A DNA stretch of 64,000 nt from Ganoderma boninense (GCA_002900995.3 CM035313.1:2542001-2606000), one strand, 5' to 3'; shown: positions 12,901-24,758, counted from the stretch's first letter. Made by a program: numbers and translations. The notes: generated by a model from the sequence alone, not told the origin.

Positions 12901-13668
12901 ATGCAGTCCGTCATCGAACTCACCCGCGCCGTTCGCGAGCGCCAAAACCTCTCGCTCAAGACGCCGCTGCAAGAGCTCCTCGTCTTCCACGCGGACCCGC
13001 AGTACCTCGACGACGTCCGCGATCTCCAGCGCTACGTGCAGTCCGAGCTCAACGTCCGCGACATCGTCTTCACCGCGGACGAGGCCGCCGCCGGCGTCAA
13101 GTACCGTGCCGTCGCAGACTGGGCCGTGCTCGGGCGGAAGCTCCGCAAGGATCTCGGCCGCGTCAAGAACGCGCTCCCCGCGGTGTCCAGCGACGCCGTG
13201 CGCAAGTACGTCGAGAGCGGGAAGCTCACCGTCGACGGCATCGAGCTCGTCGCGGGCGACCTCGCCGTGCAGCGGTACATCGAGCTGCCGGAGCAGGCCC
13301 CTGGTGCGGAGGGGGGCGCGAAGCATGCGACGAACACGGACAACGAGGTCGTCGTCCGCCTCGACGTCACCGTCCACCCCGAGCTCCAGACGGAGTACCT
13401 CGCACGCGAGTTTATCAACCGCGTGCAGAAGCTGCGCAAGCGTGCCGGGCTCCAGCCGACGGACGACGTTGATGTGTACTACGCGTTTGAGGAGGGCGCT
13501 GGGGACGACGTCCGCGCGGCAGTCGAGGCGTACGCGGAGACGATCGAGAAGACGACGAGGAGCGTGCCGCGCAACGTCCGCGAGCTCGGGACTGACAGGA
13601 AGGTGCTCATGGAGGAGGAGCAGGAGATTGCGGATGTCAAGTTCACACTGTCATTGACTTGGAGGTAG
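9958..13668 (+). CDS. ILS1: Cytosolic isoleucyl-tRNA synthetase, with an apparent 1-nt deletion
   Basis: Nine exons: 9958-9979, 10039-10219, 10275-10982, 11041-11256, 11313-11404, 11465-11690, 11750-12108, 12164-12680, 12739-13668. They sum to 3251 nt, one short of 1084 codons. It charges tRNA-Ile with isoleucine in the cytoplasm. Class Ia signatures are present: the HIGH-type motif [10 protein letters not shown] in exon 2, [11 protein letters not shown] in the CP1 editing region, [10 protein letters not shown], and KMSKS at the start of exon 8 (about residue 606), then a eukaryote-type C-terminal region. Inside exon 2 the frame changes by minus one between the [18 protein letters not shown] block and [13 protein letters not shown], near 10137-10146, where CCGGAG would be expected but CCGAG is read. 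As the gene is essential and otherwise intact, a sequencing or assembly error is the likely cause. Confidence 0.95.
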
Positions 13669-13849
13669 AGGGTTGGTGCTTGAGGTTTGCTCCTCCGGGA
13701 TGTAGGGTGTGAATGCTTGAAGAACATGTAAGAAGTGTTATACAGTAGTGTTATAGTCTAGAATACAATTGCAGTCGAGTCCTGGAAGCGTAAGATCCAT
13801 GAAGCCATGTATGCAAGCAAGAGAGAGCAGTCCACGGGGATGGGTTCTC

Positions 13850-14668
13850 CTACTTCTTGCTGGAACCGAACCCAGCGAAGCCCATCATTGCCATCATATC
13901 GTCGTCGCCTTTGGGTGCGCCTGTGGCAGCCGTGGCCGTTTCTTGCGCCAGCTGCACGCGTGCACGCTCGCGCAGGGCCTTCTTCGCCGCCTTCTTCTCC
14001 TCTCGCAAGGCAGTTTCTCGTTCGCGCACCTCAGCTAATCGCTTTTCAAAATCAAACGATTTGGCATTGGACTCCTCCTTCGTCTTCTCCCGCAGATACG
14101 CTATTCGAGCGCGAACCTGCTCGACAGTCGAACGCTCGACCTTCGTCGTCTGGCCCAACGCACGCAAATCTGCGAAAGGCGTCAGAAACAGCTCAAGACT
14201 CGCAAAAAATATGGTCCAAGACTCACGTGCGCGGCCGTTGATGTGGTCGAGGTAGCCTGCGCTGTCCTTGTATGTCCGATTACACGTCTCACAGTAGAAG
14301 CCCGGCACGCCTGGTCCGCGGTTGCCCGCGTTCTGCACGACGATGGTCTTGTTGAGGTTCTTCTCGAGCTCCAGAGAGCCCTCGCGCCGCTTCATGAGTT
14401 CTGTCGGCTTGGGCAGATCATCTTTCTTCCCTCGCCGTGGCTTCTTGCCTAGTAGAAGCACGAGCTGGCTGTGAGTTGAAGGCCTATGAATCAGACGATA
14501 GAAAGAACTAGATGCACCTTGCTTCATGCGATCCTCATTCTCTTGCATGCGCTCCTTCTCCTCCTGGTCGCGCTGCCGCGCCTTCTCCGCGTACTCTTCC
14601 TTGTCCCATTTCTTACGGAAGTCGGTGTCGCCTGCGCGCGCGCCGTACGCGCCTTGCTTGTTTGACAT
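13850..14668 (-). CDS. SNU23: U4/U6.U5 tri-snRNP protein Snu23 (ZMAT2 family)
   Basis: Three exons on the minus strand: 14668-14518, 14448-14227, 14169-13850; 693 nt, 230 aa. The N-terminus MSNKQGAYGARAGDTDFRKK and KWDKEEYAEKA are family hallmarks. A matrin/U1-type C2H2 zinc finger follows, FYCETCNRTYKDSAGYLDHI then NGRAH, with spacing C-x2-C then two His. The C-terminal half is a charged helical segment rich in Arg/Glu (RERETALREEKKAAKK). Snu23 works in B-complex spliceosome activation near the 5' splice site. Only the acceptor CTACTAG at 14449-14455 keeps exon 2 in frame (MKQGKKPRRGKK). It is convergent with ILS1, stop codons 181 bp apart. Confidence 0.93.
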   Translation of the reverse strand: MSNKQGAYGARAGDTDFRKKWDKEEYAEKARQRDQEEKERMQENEDRMKQGASSSFYRLIHRPSTHSQLVLLLGKKPRRGKKDDLPKPTELMKRREGSLELEKNLNKTIVVQNAGNRGPGVPGFYCETCNRTYKDSAGYLDHINGRARESWTIFFASLELFLTPFADLRALGQTTKVERSTVEQVRARIAYLREKTKEESNAKSFDFEKRLAEVRERETALREEKKAAKKALRERARVQLAQETATAATGAPKGDDDMMAMMGFAGFGSSKK

Positions 14669-15464
14669 ACTCGAAGCGGGTTTGGTGGTTAAAAGCTCCA
14701 CAAGACAGATAAGGGCAACTAGACGAGACGAAAGTAAGAACGCAAGGTACTGGGATGACGGTTCCCTCGCCCTCCAGACGCCCGGATGGACGTTGTTTGC
14801 ACATGTTAGGATCAGAAGCTGTTGGACTTGCCTTTTTTAGATCGAGGTTCTTCGCCCTGCGTGCAAGGCTCCAGCCTCTGCCATCGTGACCATGATGACT
14901 GTGGCCCACTGTAGCGCGTATCCATGCTGCCTTCGAGCTTAACTTCTTAACAGCTCACTTATATAATTGGTTAGCCACCCCCAACCCGTTAGTCTAGTCC
15001 CCCAAAAGCTTCGACACTCGGATGCCCGAGTTAAGCTTTATAATCATGCATCTCGCCTTCAATTTATTCTCTGGGTCTCTCGTCGCCGCCTTCCCAGGTT
15101 GGTCGGGAAAACGACGAGAATTTCACCACACTCTTGCTAAGCATTGGTCGTTAACAAGTCACATTGGGAGATGACAAGCAGAGTCAGGGAACTCAATTGA
15201 GTAGGCTGACTACATTCGTCGCTAACCTCTCGTAGAGCCTATATACAGACATTCATGGTACGAGACATTATGGAATGTGGGTCATAAGAACCTAGACTCC
15301 TCCGGAGATACTAACTTTCTTGGTCAGGGCTGCATGGGCGGGTTCACTATTACCCAGAGATAAAAACCCTTGGCTTCAAGCTCGAGTGGGCATCTAACCT
15401 CTCAAGCTTCCCTTAGTAGTGCAGATACTTGACGCTTTTCATGCTTCCACACCTTCCGGTATAT
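14669..15464. other. Intergenic region between divergent SNU23 and GST genes
   Basis: About 800 bp of lower GC content holding two promoters. An inverted repeat CTCGGATGCCCGAG lies at 15016-15029. No gene seen. Confidence 0.5.
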
Positions 15465-16472
15465 ATGGCTTCTGACCACCACTTCACCCTCATCGGCGCA
15501 AAGGGCGGACCCCCCAACGGCTGGTATGCTTCCTCAGTTCATTCAATAGCAATAACGCCGAACTTACCCGTGTCCACACTCCAGGAAGGTCGCCATCGTT
15601 CTGGAAGAGCTCGGCCTCGATTACGGCAGCATCTACTACGACCTTGCGACCAACGTGCAGAAGACGGATGAATTCACCAAGTACAATCCGAACGGCCGCA
15701 TCCCAGCTTTGATCGACCACAAAAACGGCGACTTCGTTATCTGGTTTGCGGTTATTAGTCACCACTGTCTTCTAGGATCAGCATTAACCGTGGATGGCAC
15801 ATAGGGAATCCGACGCGATCATCACCTACCTCGTCGAGAAGTACGACACCGAGCACAAGATCTCGTTCGAGAAGTTCGAAGACCGGATGCTGCAGACCCA
15901 GTGGCTCTACTTCCAGGCTGCCGGGCAAGCGTGCGTTTGCTGCCGTGCCACCTCCCTTGCGCTGTTCGTCCGTCTGACTTCTTCTTTCTACGGGCTCGCA
16001 TGGTGTATACAGCCCGTGGTTCGGCCAAGCGGCGTTTTTCAAGTTCTTCAGCCCCGAGAAGATTCCACTTGCCATCGAACGCTACGAGAAGGAGATCGTG
16101 CGCGTGCTCGGCGTCCTAGATGGCGTTCTAGCCAAGAGGCAGTGGCTCGTGGGGGACAAGTACAGCGCTGCTGATATCAGCTTCGTAACGTGAGCGTCCG
16201 TACTCCTTTCCGGACACCGTCATGAGAAGGCTGACCGCGGCGCCGAGCTGTAGCTGGAACCATGCCGCCTTCGCACGCATTATGAAAGATCACCCTTCAT
16301 TCAATGTTGAGAAGGACTTCCCAAATGTCGACAGGTGCGCGTTCATGGCTGGCAGCCCATCGTTAGAGGATGATCTGAACTGGATGTATTCGACAGGTGG
16401 CACAAGGCGATTCTGGCTCGACCGATGGTCAGCAAAGTGTTCGCTGTCTGGGAGGAGTCCTACAATTGGTGA
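15465..16472 (+). CDS. Ure2p-like glutathione S-transferase
   Basis: Six exons: 15465-15523, 15585-15743, 15805-15930, 16013-16189, 16254-16334, 16397-16472; 678 nt, 225 aa. The thioredoxin-fold half has GPPNGWKVAIVLEELGL, a Ure2p-type block, then KYNPNGRIPALIDHKNGDF and VIWESDAIITYLVEKYD, the glutathione gamma-glutamyl-binding ES pair and region. The all-helical C-terminal half has WLYFQAAGQAPWFGQAAFF and RQWLVGDKYSAADISFVTW, with the N-capping box. Family knowledge: Ure2p-class GSTs in wood-decay fungi detoxify small molecules; unlike yeast Ure2p this protein lacks a prion-type N-terminal domain. The ATG at 15465 is chosen because family proteins start close to this block. Probably soluble and cytosolic. 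Confidence 0.93.
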
Positions 16473-16720
16473 ATGTGGTGCTGTAGCTGTCTGAAATGTA
16501 CTATATGCGTGATCAATGATATCTGTATCGTCGAATACTTCTTGCTTTAGGTAACATTCCATCGATGATGGTCGCAAAGGGCAGCGTTGGTGGCTAAACG
16601 GGACCAGGATGCAAGTGACGTCAGTGGTGTAACCACAAGTTGCACATATAGGGGATTCCCGACGAAGAGATCCCAGTAGCTCGTAGTTCCAACTTCACTT
16701 TCCAACTTCACTTCTCGACC

Positions 16721-18175
16721 ATGTACACGCACAGAGCCTTCCGTGTAACCAGCAAGACCGTTCTCGGTCGATCCCCAGTCGTCGCGCGCCGCAACGTGAA
16801 TTATAGCTTCTGGCAGCGTCTTCAACCCTCATTGGCAAGACTAGGAGCTTCGTTCGCATCCTACGATTCGTCGTACGTTGCGGCGGGTATTGCAGGAGGG
16901 ACAGTTGTGCTTCTCGGAGGTGAGTTTCATGCACGCTGCACTCCGCCTGGTCCGAAGAACATCGTGTAATTGCTCCGAAGGCTACGGCTGGTACCACCTC
17001 TCCGGTGCGAAGAAGGCCGTGAACTCGTACAACACAGCGACACAATACTACGAACAAGTCAAACAGGCCTTCGTCGACAATGCACCGAAGAACCCGAACG
17101 AGGCCCTCAACCGGCTCCGCACCTTCGCCCAGTCATACCTCATCATCGTCCCCGGGGCGCGTCCGCACGTCGACGCCGCGTTCGACATCATCGACGAGCT
17201 ACGCGACGAGCACGGCACCGAGGTCGACCGCATTGTGGGCGGCGGGTACGAAGAGCTGCGCATTATCGTGCGGGACGCAGCGGCCATGGATATGGCCACG
17301 GCGGTGAGGGTGCTCGACGTGCTCCGGCGAAGGAGCTCTGAGCTGGAGGAGCTGGAGCGGAGGGCCGGGAGGAGCACCTTCGAATCGCTGGCCAGAAAGT
17401 ACCCGCAGGTCTCAGAGACATTGGGAAATGGGTACGAGGAGTTCAAGAAGCTGGCAGACGTGAAGGGTCCCGAGGCGAAGAAGGTCTTCGACGACGCGGG
17501 CCAGCAGGTATGCGTATCATGATTTCGCTGAAAGAACGACGAAACAGAGGAATAGTGCTCACCAGGACCTGGCAGATTCGTGAGATCTTCAAGAAGGGAT
17601 TCTCGCAGGAGAGCGTGAACCAAGCGCGGGAGCTGATCCAGTCCAAGACCAACGAGGTTCGCAGGATCGCGCAAGCCTCCTCCCAGGCAGCGTGGGACAA
17701 GTCAGTGAGGGAGGCATCTCCGTACCTCAACAAGCTGCCCGAGATCCGGCAGATGTTGAGTGACAATGCGTCTGACTTCGTCTCCATGAGTGCTGCAAGT
17801 TTGAACGAGGCCACTTCCGGTTCAGAGGAGCTGTTCTCGCGTATCAAGGACGCAGCGCGAACGGACGTCGCGAAGAACGAGGAGAAGATGGGAGAGCTGC
17901 GGGACTATGTCCTCCAGAAGGTTCGCGAAGCAGGAGAGCAAAAAAGTCGGCAACTCGAGCGCGGCTGGGGGGGCTTGCAAGAGTGGATCCGGTCGATGCC
18001 TGGAGGAGACGAGGCATGGCAACGTTTGCCGGATATGCAGGTGCTTGTGCAGGTGACGCGGGAGAGGCGAGATGAAGCAGATGCCTTGAGGAAGGAGACG
18101 TACGAGGAGATATTGAGGGTGCTTGAGGAGAAGGGGAAGAAGGCGAAGGAATTGCACGGGGAGCGCAAGGCATAG
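16721..18175 (+). CDS. Hypothetical membrane-anchored coiled-coil protein, probably mitochondrial
   Basis: Three exons, 16721-16919, 16981-17507 and 17576-18175; 1326 nt, 441 aa. No enzyme domain is recognised. The first 35 residues are rich in Arg and Ser/Thr with almost no acidic residues, like a mitochondrial presequence. They are followed by a hydrophobic segment YVAAGIAGGTVVLLGG (about 52-67) that could cross the inner membrane. The rest is highly charged and helical with many Glu/Lys/Arg heptad-like stretches, for example RRRSSELEELERRAG and LRVLEEKGKKAKELHG, suggesting a coiled coil or an amphipathic apolipoprotein-like bundle. The exon 2-3 junction was set at GGCAG before ATTCGTGAG because it keeps both frames open. 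The gene is well formed, so it is probably functional, but its role is unknown. Confidence 0.75.
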
Positions 18176-18562
18176 CGACTGCACTGGGCGTCCGGGATTG
18201 CCCGATGCCGCCGGCGCCTGCAGACGAGGCAAAGGAAAGCGAACCTTATTCACGCTCAACCACGTCTATCATCTGCAGTGTATGGACGTCGTCGTCTTGC
18301 TTTACATACTCGGCATCTAATACTATGCATTCAACGCGGAAGGAACGGGTTTTTTTGCTCGCGTGTTAGGTGGCTTTCTAGCAGCCGTGCCCACTGCTCA
18401 TGCTACCGCAGCATCGTCGAGCAGGCTTGGAACCTTAGATTTCAATATTGTTTGCGCTCACGATCGATCGTCATCGAAGGATACAGGCCTGGGTGCGTTA
18501 TTTCAGCTCGCAATTGCACTCAACTTCTAACACAGACAGGCAGCAAGACGCGAAGCGTAACA
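18176..18562. other. Intergenic region
   Basis: Presumed 3' UTR of the coiled-coil gene and promoter of the first BTB gene. Nothing else recognised. Confidence 0.45.
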
Positions 18563-20264
18563 ATGTCTACCAACGACCCGGACGCCCCATCTCGCACCCA
18601 ACTGTTGCAAGCCGCAATGCTGGCGAGCTTTGAGGGGAAGGCGTTTGACGACGTGAAGTTCTGGGTGTTTTCAAGACGCATGCGCAGTGGCATTGTTGAC
18701 CAGCCTAAGTCATTGGTGGCTAATAGTGCTCTCGTTCAAAAAGCAACTTCCCATTTCGAACCAGGTAAGCCTTCGGTTGAGCTCCGAGGACTGGTTTGGT
18801 GTACTCAACCTTCGTAGTTCTATCTGGAGGTTTCTCCGAGAGCGATCTCATCGACATGGATGCGCCGTACCCGTCTACAATGCGACAGGATGTAGACGAT
18901 TATGGATACATCTCGGATAGCGATCTCGAAAGCGAGGATGACGAAGATCTCGACGATCAACTTGATGGGGCCAGTAAGACTTGCGTCCCACCGCTCACAA
19001 GCTGTCGCCACGCTGATATGTATTTCGTTCGGACTTTCGAACAGGGCATTCTGATCACGCCCACATCCTTGCCGCCCTGGAACAAGCAACGACGACTATA
19101 CGCGCTGCAACGAAGCCGCTGCGTCAGGCTGTCTCAACGCCTGGCGTTCCACAGAGTACCGAATCAGCTCAGCAAGAGCTCCAGAGAATCGCTGGTGGCT
19201 TGATTGAACAATTGCAATCATACACGACCAACACCTGTCCGATCGCCAGCGACAGTGAGGGTAGCACACCTCCTGAAGGGTCCAGCATAGATCGACTTGC
19301 CTGTAACAGCGATGTACGCCATACTTTATGGTCTGTCTTTTGTGACTAAAGGAAAATGGGTGATAGGCTACCCCCCAGCCGGACGTGGCGGCTCTACCTT
19401 CCACCTCCGAACTTGTAGGCCCATCTTTGGATTATCAGCCGAAGCGGCGGGGCCGAATCATATACCTCCATGACATCGCATTCAAGACGTTAGTGACATT
19501 CTCCTTCCTGGATTTGCCCGTCAGAATGGATGACACTGATATTATGGCGGTGCAGTTGGCGCGCCTTTCTCTTCTACGCTTACTTTGATGAGCTTTCATT
19601 CGACCCACTCAAATCGCTCAAAAGGTCTAGGCCTCGTACCTGCACCAACCATTCGTATGGTCCCCCTCCATGCTCGCCTAAATCAATGTATCGTCTCGCG
19701 GAAAAGGCGGGTCCCATCGGCCAGTCCCTTAGTTTGTTAATCATTTCATGCTCACAACCCGGCAGTATGACATACCAGCTTTGAAGAATTGTGCTGTGAA
19801 TGATATCCGCGCACAAATCTCGCCAAATAATATCTTGGAGGAGGTTTTCTCGAGTTTCACAACTTTGTCCGTCCCGCTCCCTATTTCTGGATTTCCCCTG
19901 ATTAAAAGTGACCTTGTATTTTGTCAGGTATCCAGAGATACAAGAACTCGAGCTCGACTACCTTCTCAACAACGTCAACACCTTTCCGATACAGGAGCAG
20001 CTCCCTATATGGATAAAGGCTATGGAAGAGGGACGGTTGGCGAAAGGCGCATCACGCACCTTATCCAGCCTGTTCACGAAGTTGACGATGGAAGCCGCCT
20101 CCCGACGTCCCCAGACCCAACCCAACCATCAACCGGCTAGCAAAAAGGGTCCACCCCGAACGAGACCAGAGTGTTACGGGCCCCACCGGCACCCTCGTGG
20201 GTCTCACATCGAGTCAGACGGGGTACAAATTTGCGACTACTGTGGTGGGCAAGTGCGAGATTAG
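18563..20264 (+). CDS. BTB/POZ-like protein A (tandem paralogue 1 of 3)
   Basis: Seven exons: 18563-18764, 18818-18973, 19045-19313, 19379-19488, 19556-19706, 19766-19866, 19928-20264; 1326 nt, 441 aa. The BTB fold is split by an acidic insertion: FEGKAFDDVKFWVFSRR gives the early strand pair and VANSALV the helix, then an Asp/Glu-rich loop (DLESEDDEDLDD), then TWRAFLFYAYFDELSF and CSPKSMYRLAEKYDIPALK, the usual BTB end where the domain passes into helices. The tail LELDYLLNNV and LPIWIKAMEEG is shared with the next two genes. The C-terminus carries CDYCGG, one half of a possible zinc knuckle. The intron at 19707-19765 needs a GC donor (AAG then GCGGGT) to give the paralogues' AEKYDIP junction. 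BTB proteins usually mediate dimerisation or cullin-3 recruitment; its actual role is unknown. Confidence 0.78.
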
Positions 20265-21010
20265 TAACGAGTTGATAAATCCGGCACGACTCGGATATGT
20301 AGCACGCCTAGGACTGAATACAGGCGTATCCTAAGTAGCATGCTCGACCTTTTCGACCGTTGGTGCGTGTTCCTCTCCACTTCAACGTCAATTACGTATG
20401 CAACGGGTCCAGGAATGTCGACAGACTCGACTGTGCGTGCCAGTTGCCACGAGCTGGTCCATGAGCTCCATAATCTGTCGAAGATATTGCATTTCTTTGG
20501 GATCTCGCCATTGTGCCTCGCCGGCTTGTCAAACTATGCTAACCCAGTACCTAATGATTTTATCACGACACTGCGAGAACCCCAGCGAATCCTCGCCAGT
20601 GGACTAGTACTGGCACTCCATGAGTGCAGACTCGCAATTCCTTGCCTCTCTCTTCAAAAAGCACCAGCCTCATGCGCATTCATGTTGTGATTGTTCAATC
20701 GCATGGGGCAGACGTGAGGCCACCACGGCGGTGGTTCTTATGGTGCTGCGGTAGATATCTCAGAACTCTAGTCTGCATCGAGTCGAGGTAACCTAATTTC
20801 CATTCGTCCCGTGCTTACGCTTGCCTTATAACTGATCGATCATCAGATAGAACTGAGGACGTCCTTCTCTCCGTGGCGCACTCAAACACGTTGTGTACCA
20901 TGCGGTGATGGTGCTGCCCACCCTTATATCACCTCGTTCGCAGGTCGAGGACGCTGTGTGTGGACCAAGACATTCTCCATCCGAAGTCAAACCCATCTCT
21001 ACTGGCCAAT
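20265..21010. other. Intergenic region between BTB paralogues A and B
   Basis: About 750 bp, no gene recognised. Short frames here do not resemble the BTB genes, so there is no sign of a fourth decayed copy. Confidence 0.5.
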
Positions 21011-22389
21011 ATGGAGCACACCTTCTTCGCAAAGAAGAAAACGACTAAGCGCGACCTACCACTGGAGGCCAAAAAGCTTGCTGCCAAGGCTGCTACGACT
21101 CCGTTCCTCTCGTCAGAGGGTCGACAAATTCCGTCAGACGTATCTGCGACGCACGACGAGGTTCATCGCTCTGCACTTCTTGCTAGCATCAATGGCCAGC
21201 CATTCGAGGATGTGAAGTTCTTCGCCTTTTCGCGGCGCACCCGCAACGGGACCATTGACACACCCCTACCCCTCATTGCAAACAGCAGACACATCCGCAA
21301 GGTGGCGCCTTACTTCGATATTGGTACGTTGTAGCTCTCTTGCTTTTAAACAGGGGTCCGCGCCCTGCTAACCAACATCCTTTTGGCATGGCTAGTTTTC
21401 GGCCTGGGCTTTGCCGAAGGTGAAGTGTCAGACATGGATGCGCACTACCCATCTACTCGTCCGTCGATTTCGATATCCTACGATTATCAATCAGACAGCG
21501 ATCTTGAGGACGAGGGCGGCGACGAGGAGGCTGGATTTTCGGCGGAGCTTATGCGTGGAGATGTGCCCGATGCCGCTGCGAGTGCAGCTACAAATGAGGT
21601 AAGAATATACGATATCACTCGGATGGTAATGAGACGACAAGACGACACAACATCCACCAGGAAACACAGAGTGAATCAAGGGGAAAAGAGAAGGAGGATT
21701 CCGTGGCAGATGAAACAACATCGGTAGGAGTTGAGCCGAAAAGGATTGCCAAGCCTGGGCGGGTCGTCTACCTCGAGGACGTCGCTTGCACTACGTGAGT
21801 AAATCATTGTCGTCCGTGTGATGTTGGATTTTGATCTCTGTCCACTAAAGCTGGAAAGCATTCATTTACTATGCCTACTTCCAAGAGCTCAATTTCGCGC
21901 CTCTCAAATCCCAGTTGAGGAGTCGTCCGGCCCAAGGTCTCGATACCGATACCACTCCCACCTGCTCTCCAAAATCGATGTATCGTGTCGCACAAAAGGT
22001 TTGCTCACAGTGTAGAATGATCTATTAGCGTACAAATGCTGAAGTCACCTACTGGCAGTACGATATCCCATCCCTCAAAACAAAGGCTCTCAAAAACATC
22101 AAGGCAAAGCTCTCACCCTTGAATATCTTTGAGGAATTATTCTCCACGTTCACTTCACTGTTCGTGCCAATTTGCGTCATTTGATGGACGGACTCCCGGA
22201 TATACTTCGCTGACTCCTTGGAACAGCTACCCTGATGTTCGAGACGTCGAGCTTGAATATCTAAGCTTGAATGTCAAGGACGCTGGCATCCAAGCGCGAC
22301 TTCCTGTGTGGCTAGAAATGCTCGAGAAGAACCAGCTACCGGATGGCTCATCCTTGATCTTTGCCTCGCTTTTCTCGAGGCTCAGCTAG
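21011..22389 (+). CDS. BTB/POZ-like protein B (tandem paralogue 2 of 3)
   Basis: Six exons: 21011-21323, 21396-21598, 21661-21794, 21851-21998, 22059-22159, 22227-22389; 1062 nt, 353 aa. It shares with its neighbours INGQPFEDVKFFAFSRR, the acidic insertion (SDSDLEDEGGDEEAG), TWKAFIYYAYFQELNF, CSPKSMYRVAQKYDIPSLK and YPDVRDVELEYLSLNV. The Lys-rich N-terminus (FAKKKTTKRD) resembles that of paralogue C. It stops shortly after FASLFSRLS and lacks the Cys-rich tail found in A and C. The start is the first ATG after an in-frame GTG region. Exon 5 is exactly 101 nt, as in both paralogues, and the splice positions match. Confidence 0.78.
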
Positions 22390-22854
22390 CAGGAGTAGCG
22401 CTGCCCGCCGTTAGTAGTCCGGAGTTTGCCACGGAGGCTGAGCCCACGCCGAAAAAGTTCTTTGGGAAGAGTAGATAATCCTCACCAATGAAGCGGCATA
22501 GGTAATGGCGTAAGTGGTGGTATAAGTAGCAAGTGGTACTGTATTAGCCTCTTAGTGCCGTGTACCATAATGTACGGGGCGTCTGTTGAACGACCGCAGT
22601 GGTAGTAGGACGACTGGCACCGTGGTAGGACAATCATACTACGGCAAGTATGTAAGGACTGTCACAGTACCTCCTGAATGCTACTTCTCCTCCCATCATG
22701 CGCCGTGATCATGAGATATCCGAATTGAGCAGCTAGGGGAGTCTTTGCGACGTTGCCGGAAAGCGCGCGCTGTTTGTCGGTGCTGCGGCGTCCCGGCACT
22801 GTTGGTCCGAGTCGACATCCATCCACAGCCTTCTTCTTTCATTCGACGATTCCT
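22390..22854. other. Intergenic region between BTB paralogues B and C
   Basis: 465 bp, no gene recognised. Contains several short GGTAGTAGGAC-like repeats around 22600-22640 of no clear meaning. Confidence 0.45.
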
Positions 22855-24758
22855 ATGTCCCAAATCCCCGAGACAAAGTTGTCAAAGAAGAAGGGCAAAA
22901 GAAAGAATGGAGCATATAGAGCCGAAGACAAAGGGACGTACGGAGCAATCTATGCCACCGAAGCACCTCCAACTTCAGAGAAACCCCACACGTACCAGAT
23001 CCTGAACGAGCCCGCTCGACCATTCACTATCCCGAAACCGTCAGAGTGTCTCCCTCCTCCCAAAGCCGACCCTCTACTTCAGCCTTCAGCGAGTGTACTA
23101 TTTCCTCCACGTGGCCCTTCTGTCCCAGGAGTGTCCGAGGTTCCTCCCTCAGAGTCGCTCCCTATGGTTCCGCCGCCGAGTGACAAAGTTCCACCGAACG
23201 CCACCTGCGAAGAAGTTTTACAATTCACCTTGAACTCTAGCATCCTGTCCGGAACGTTCGAAGATGTCAAGATCCTCGCATGCTCTCGCCGCTCTCAGCT
23301 CCTCGGGCGGATTGGCGGAGTTCGAGCGCTGCACGCCAACAGCGCTCTTCTGAGGAGGGCCTTGACAAGTGCTCACCTTTGTACGTGATTATCTCCATGT
23401 GCTCTATCCTGCTGACCTGATTGCATATGTATGTTAGTGCTGGACTCCGACGTGTTGCCCGACGTCCTCGAAGACGCTGACATACGCGACATTGATGATG
23501 CATTCCAGACCGGTCATTGCGAGTATCTAGAGGACAGCGACTTTGAGGACGGAGAGATTGCCCTAGGACAAGACTCCGAAGAGCAGGATGACTCGGAGGA
23601 CGACGTCGTGGAAGAGACAATCATAGATAGCGCGGAAGGTCTGGATGTCAACGAGATGACAGCCCATTCATCGAGTACAGAACGGGCTTCGAAAGACTTT
23701 ACTGAAGCTCCAGACGTTAGGACTCAGAGAAATCTCGACACTCCAGTGCGTGGCCCCGAAGTTTACTACCGGCAGGCTTATTTATTTTTCAAACTTTGTA
23801 GATGAAGCTGCCCAATGCAACCTCCGAGGATGCTTGCGGAAACAAGCACGAGGAACGAGAAACGGGTGCTCCTCCAGAAGATGCGCCGAACTCGAAAGCG
23901 AGTGCCAGTGTACACACGCCTGGTGGTGGTGCCGAAATGCCTGCGGGCAAGTCATCCAGGACTATCAAGAAGAAACAGGGTGCCGAGGGTGGTTCGCACT
24001 CGGGAACTTGGACCGTTCTGGCCCCCGATATGGCTTTTCAAACGTATGTGCCAACACACTCTGCGCAACCTACGAGCTGAACCTCTGAGGGTGACCCACA
24101 GGTTGCGAACATTGATTTTCTACGCATACACGGGTAGAGTGGCCTTTGCGCCGCTGCGTTCGCAAGGCTTGATCTACCAAGACAGAGGCAGCGATGCATG
24201 TCAGTTGCCTGTCTGCTCTCCCAAGTCGATGTACCGACTTGCTGTCAAGGTACGAACTCTCGCCTCTGTTCGAACGAGGATGAATGCTGAGGAGCTCAAC
24301 GCCCGTGAACCAGTATGGCAATCAGCCATTGGCCATGCAAGCTAGGGCGGACATTCAGTTCAAGTTGTCAACGCACAACATTCTAGACGAACTGTTCTCT
24401 ACTCTCACTGCCAGGTGAGTAACAAACAACAATGCCATAGATGCAGCGATTGTTGAGACACCGAGGGCAAACTAGGCACCCCGATATTCAAGACATGGAA
24501 CTCGATTTCCTGCTCGCGCACATCAAGCATCCCGATATCACCATACGGCTTCCCTGGTGGATCGACCGTTTCGCCCAAGGGCAGTTGGTTGCCTGTGCAG
24601 ACACGTTCGGGAAGCTGATACACAAACTCGCATGCGTTGCTGCTGCTCCTCAAAACCCAAGCCAATTCGGAGCGCCCAAGGCTTGTCCTAGGGGATGCTG
24701 GATGCCGACGATTTGCACCCAGTCTAGGTGCGGCACTTGTGGCTATATCATGACTTGA
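22855..24758 (+). CDS. BTB/POZ-like protein C (tandem paralogue 3 of 3)
   Basis: Six exons: 22855-23380, 23438-23745, 23802-24043, 24102-24249, 24314-24414, 24476-24758; 1608 nt, 535 aa. It is the longest copy, with a Pro-rich N-terminal extension of about 120 residues after a basic KLSKKKGKRKNG segment. BTB blocks: SGTFEDVKILACSRR, LHANSALLRRAL, a long acidic insertion (EDSDFEDGEI and SEEQDDSEDD), TLRTLIFYAYTGRVAFAPL, and CSPKSMYRLAVKYGNQPLA. The helical tail has MELDFLLAHIKHPDI and LPWWIDRFAQG. It ends in CPRGCWMP then CGTCGY, a possible zinc-binding C-x3-C plus C-x2-C. The 148-nt exon 4 and 101-nt exon 5 equal those of paralogue B. Confidence 0.77.
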
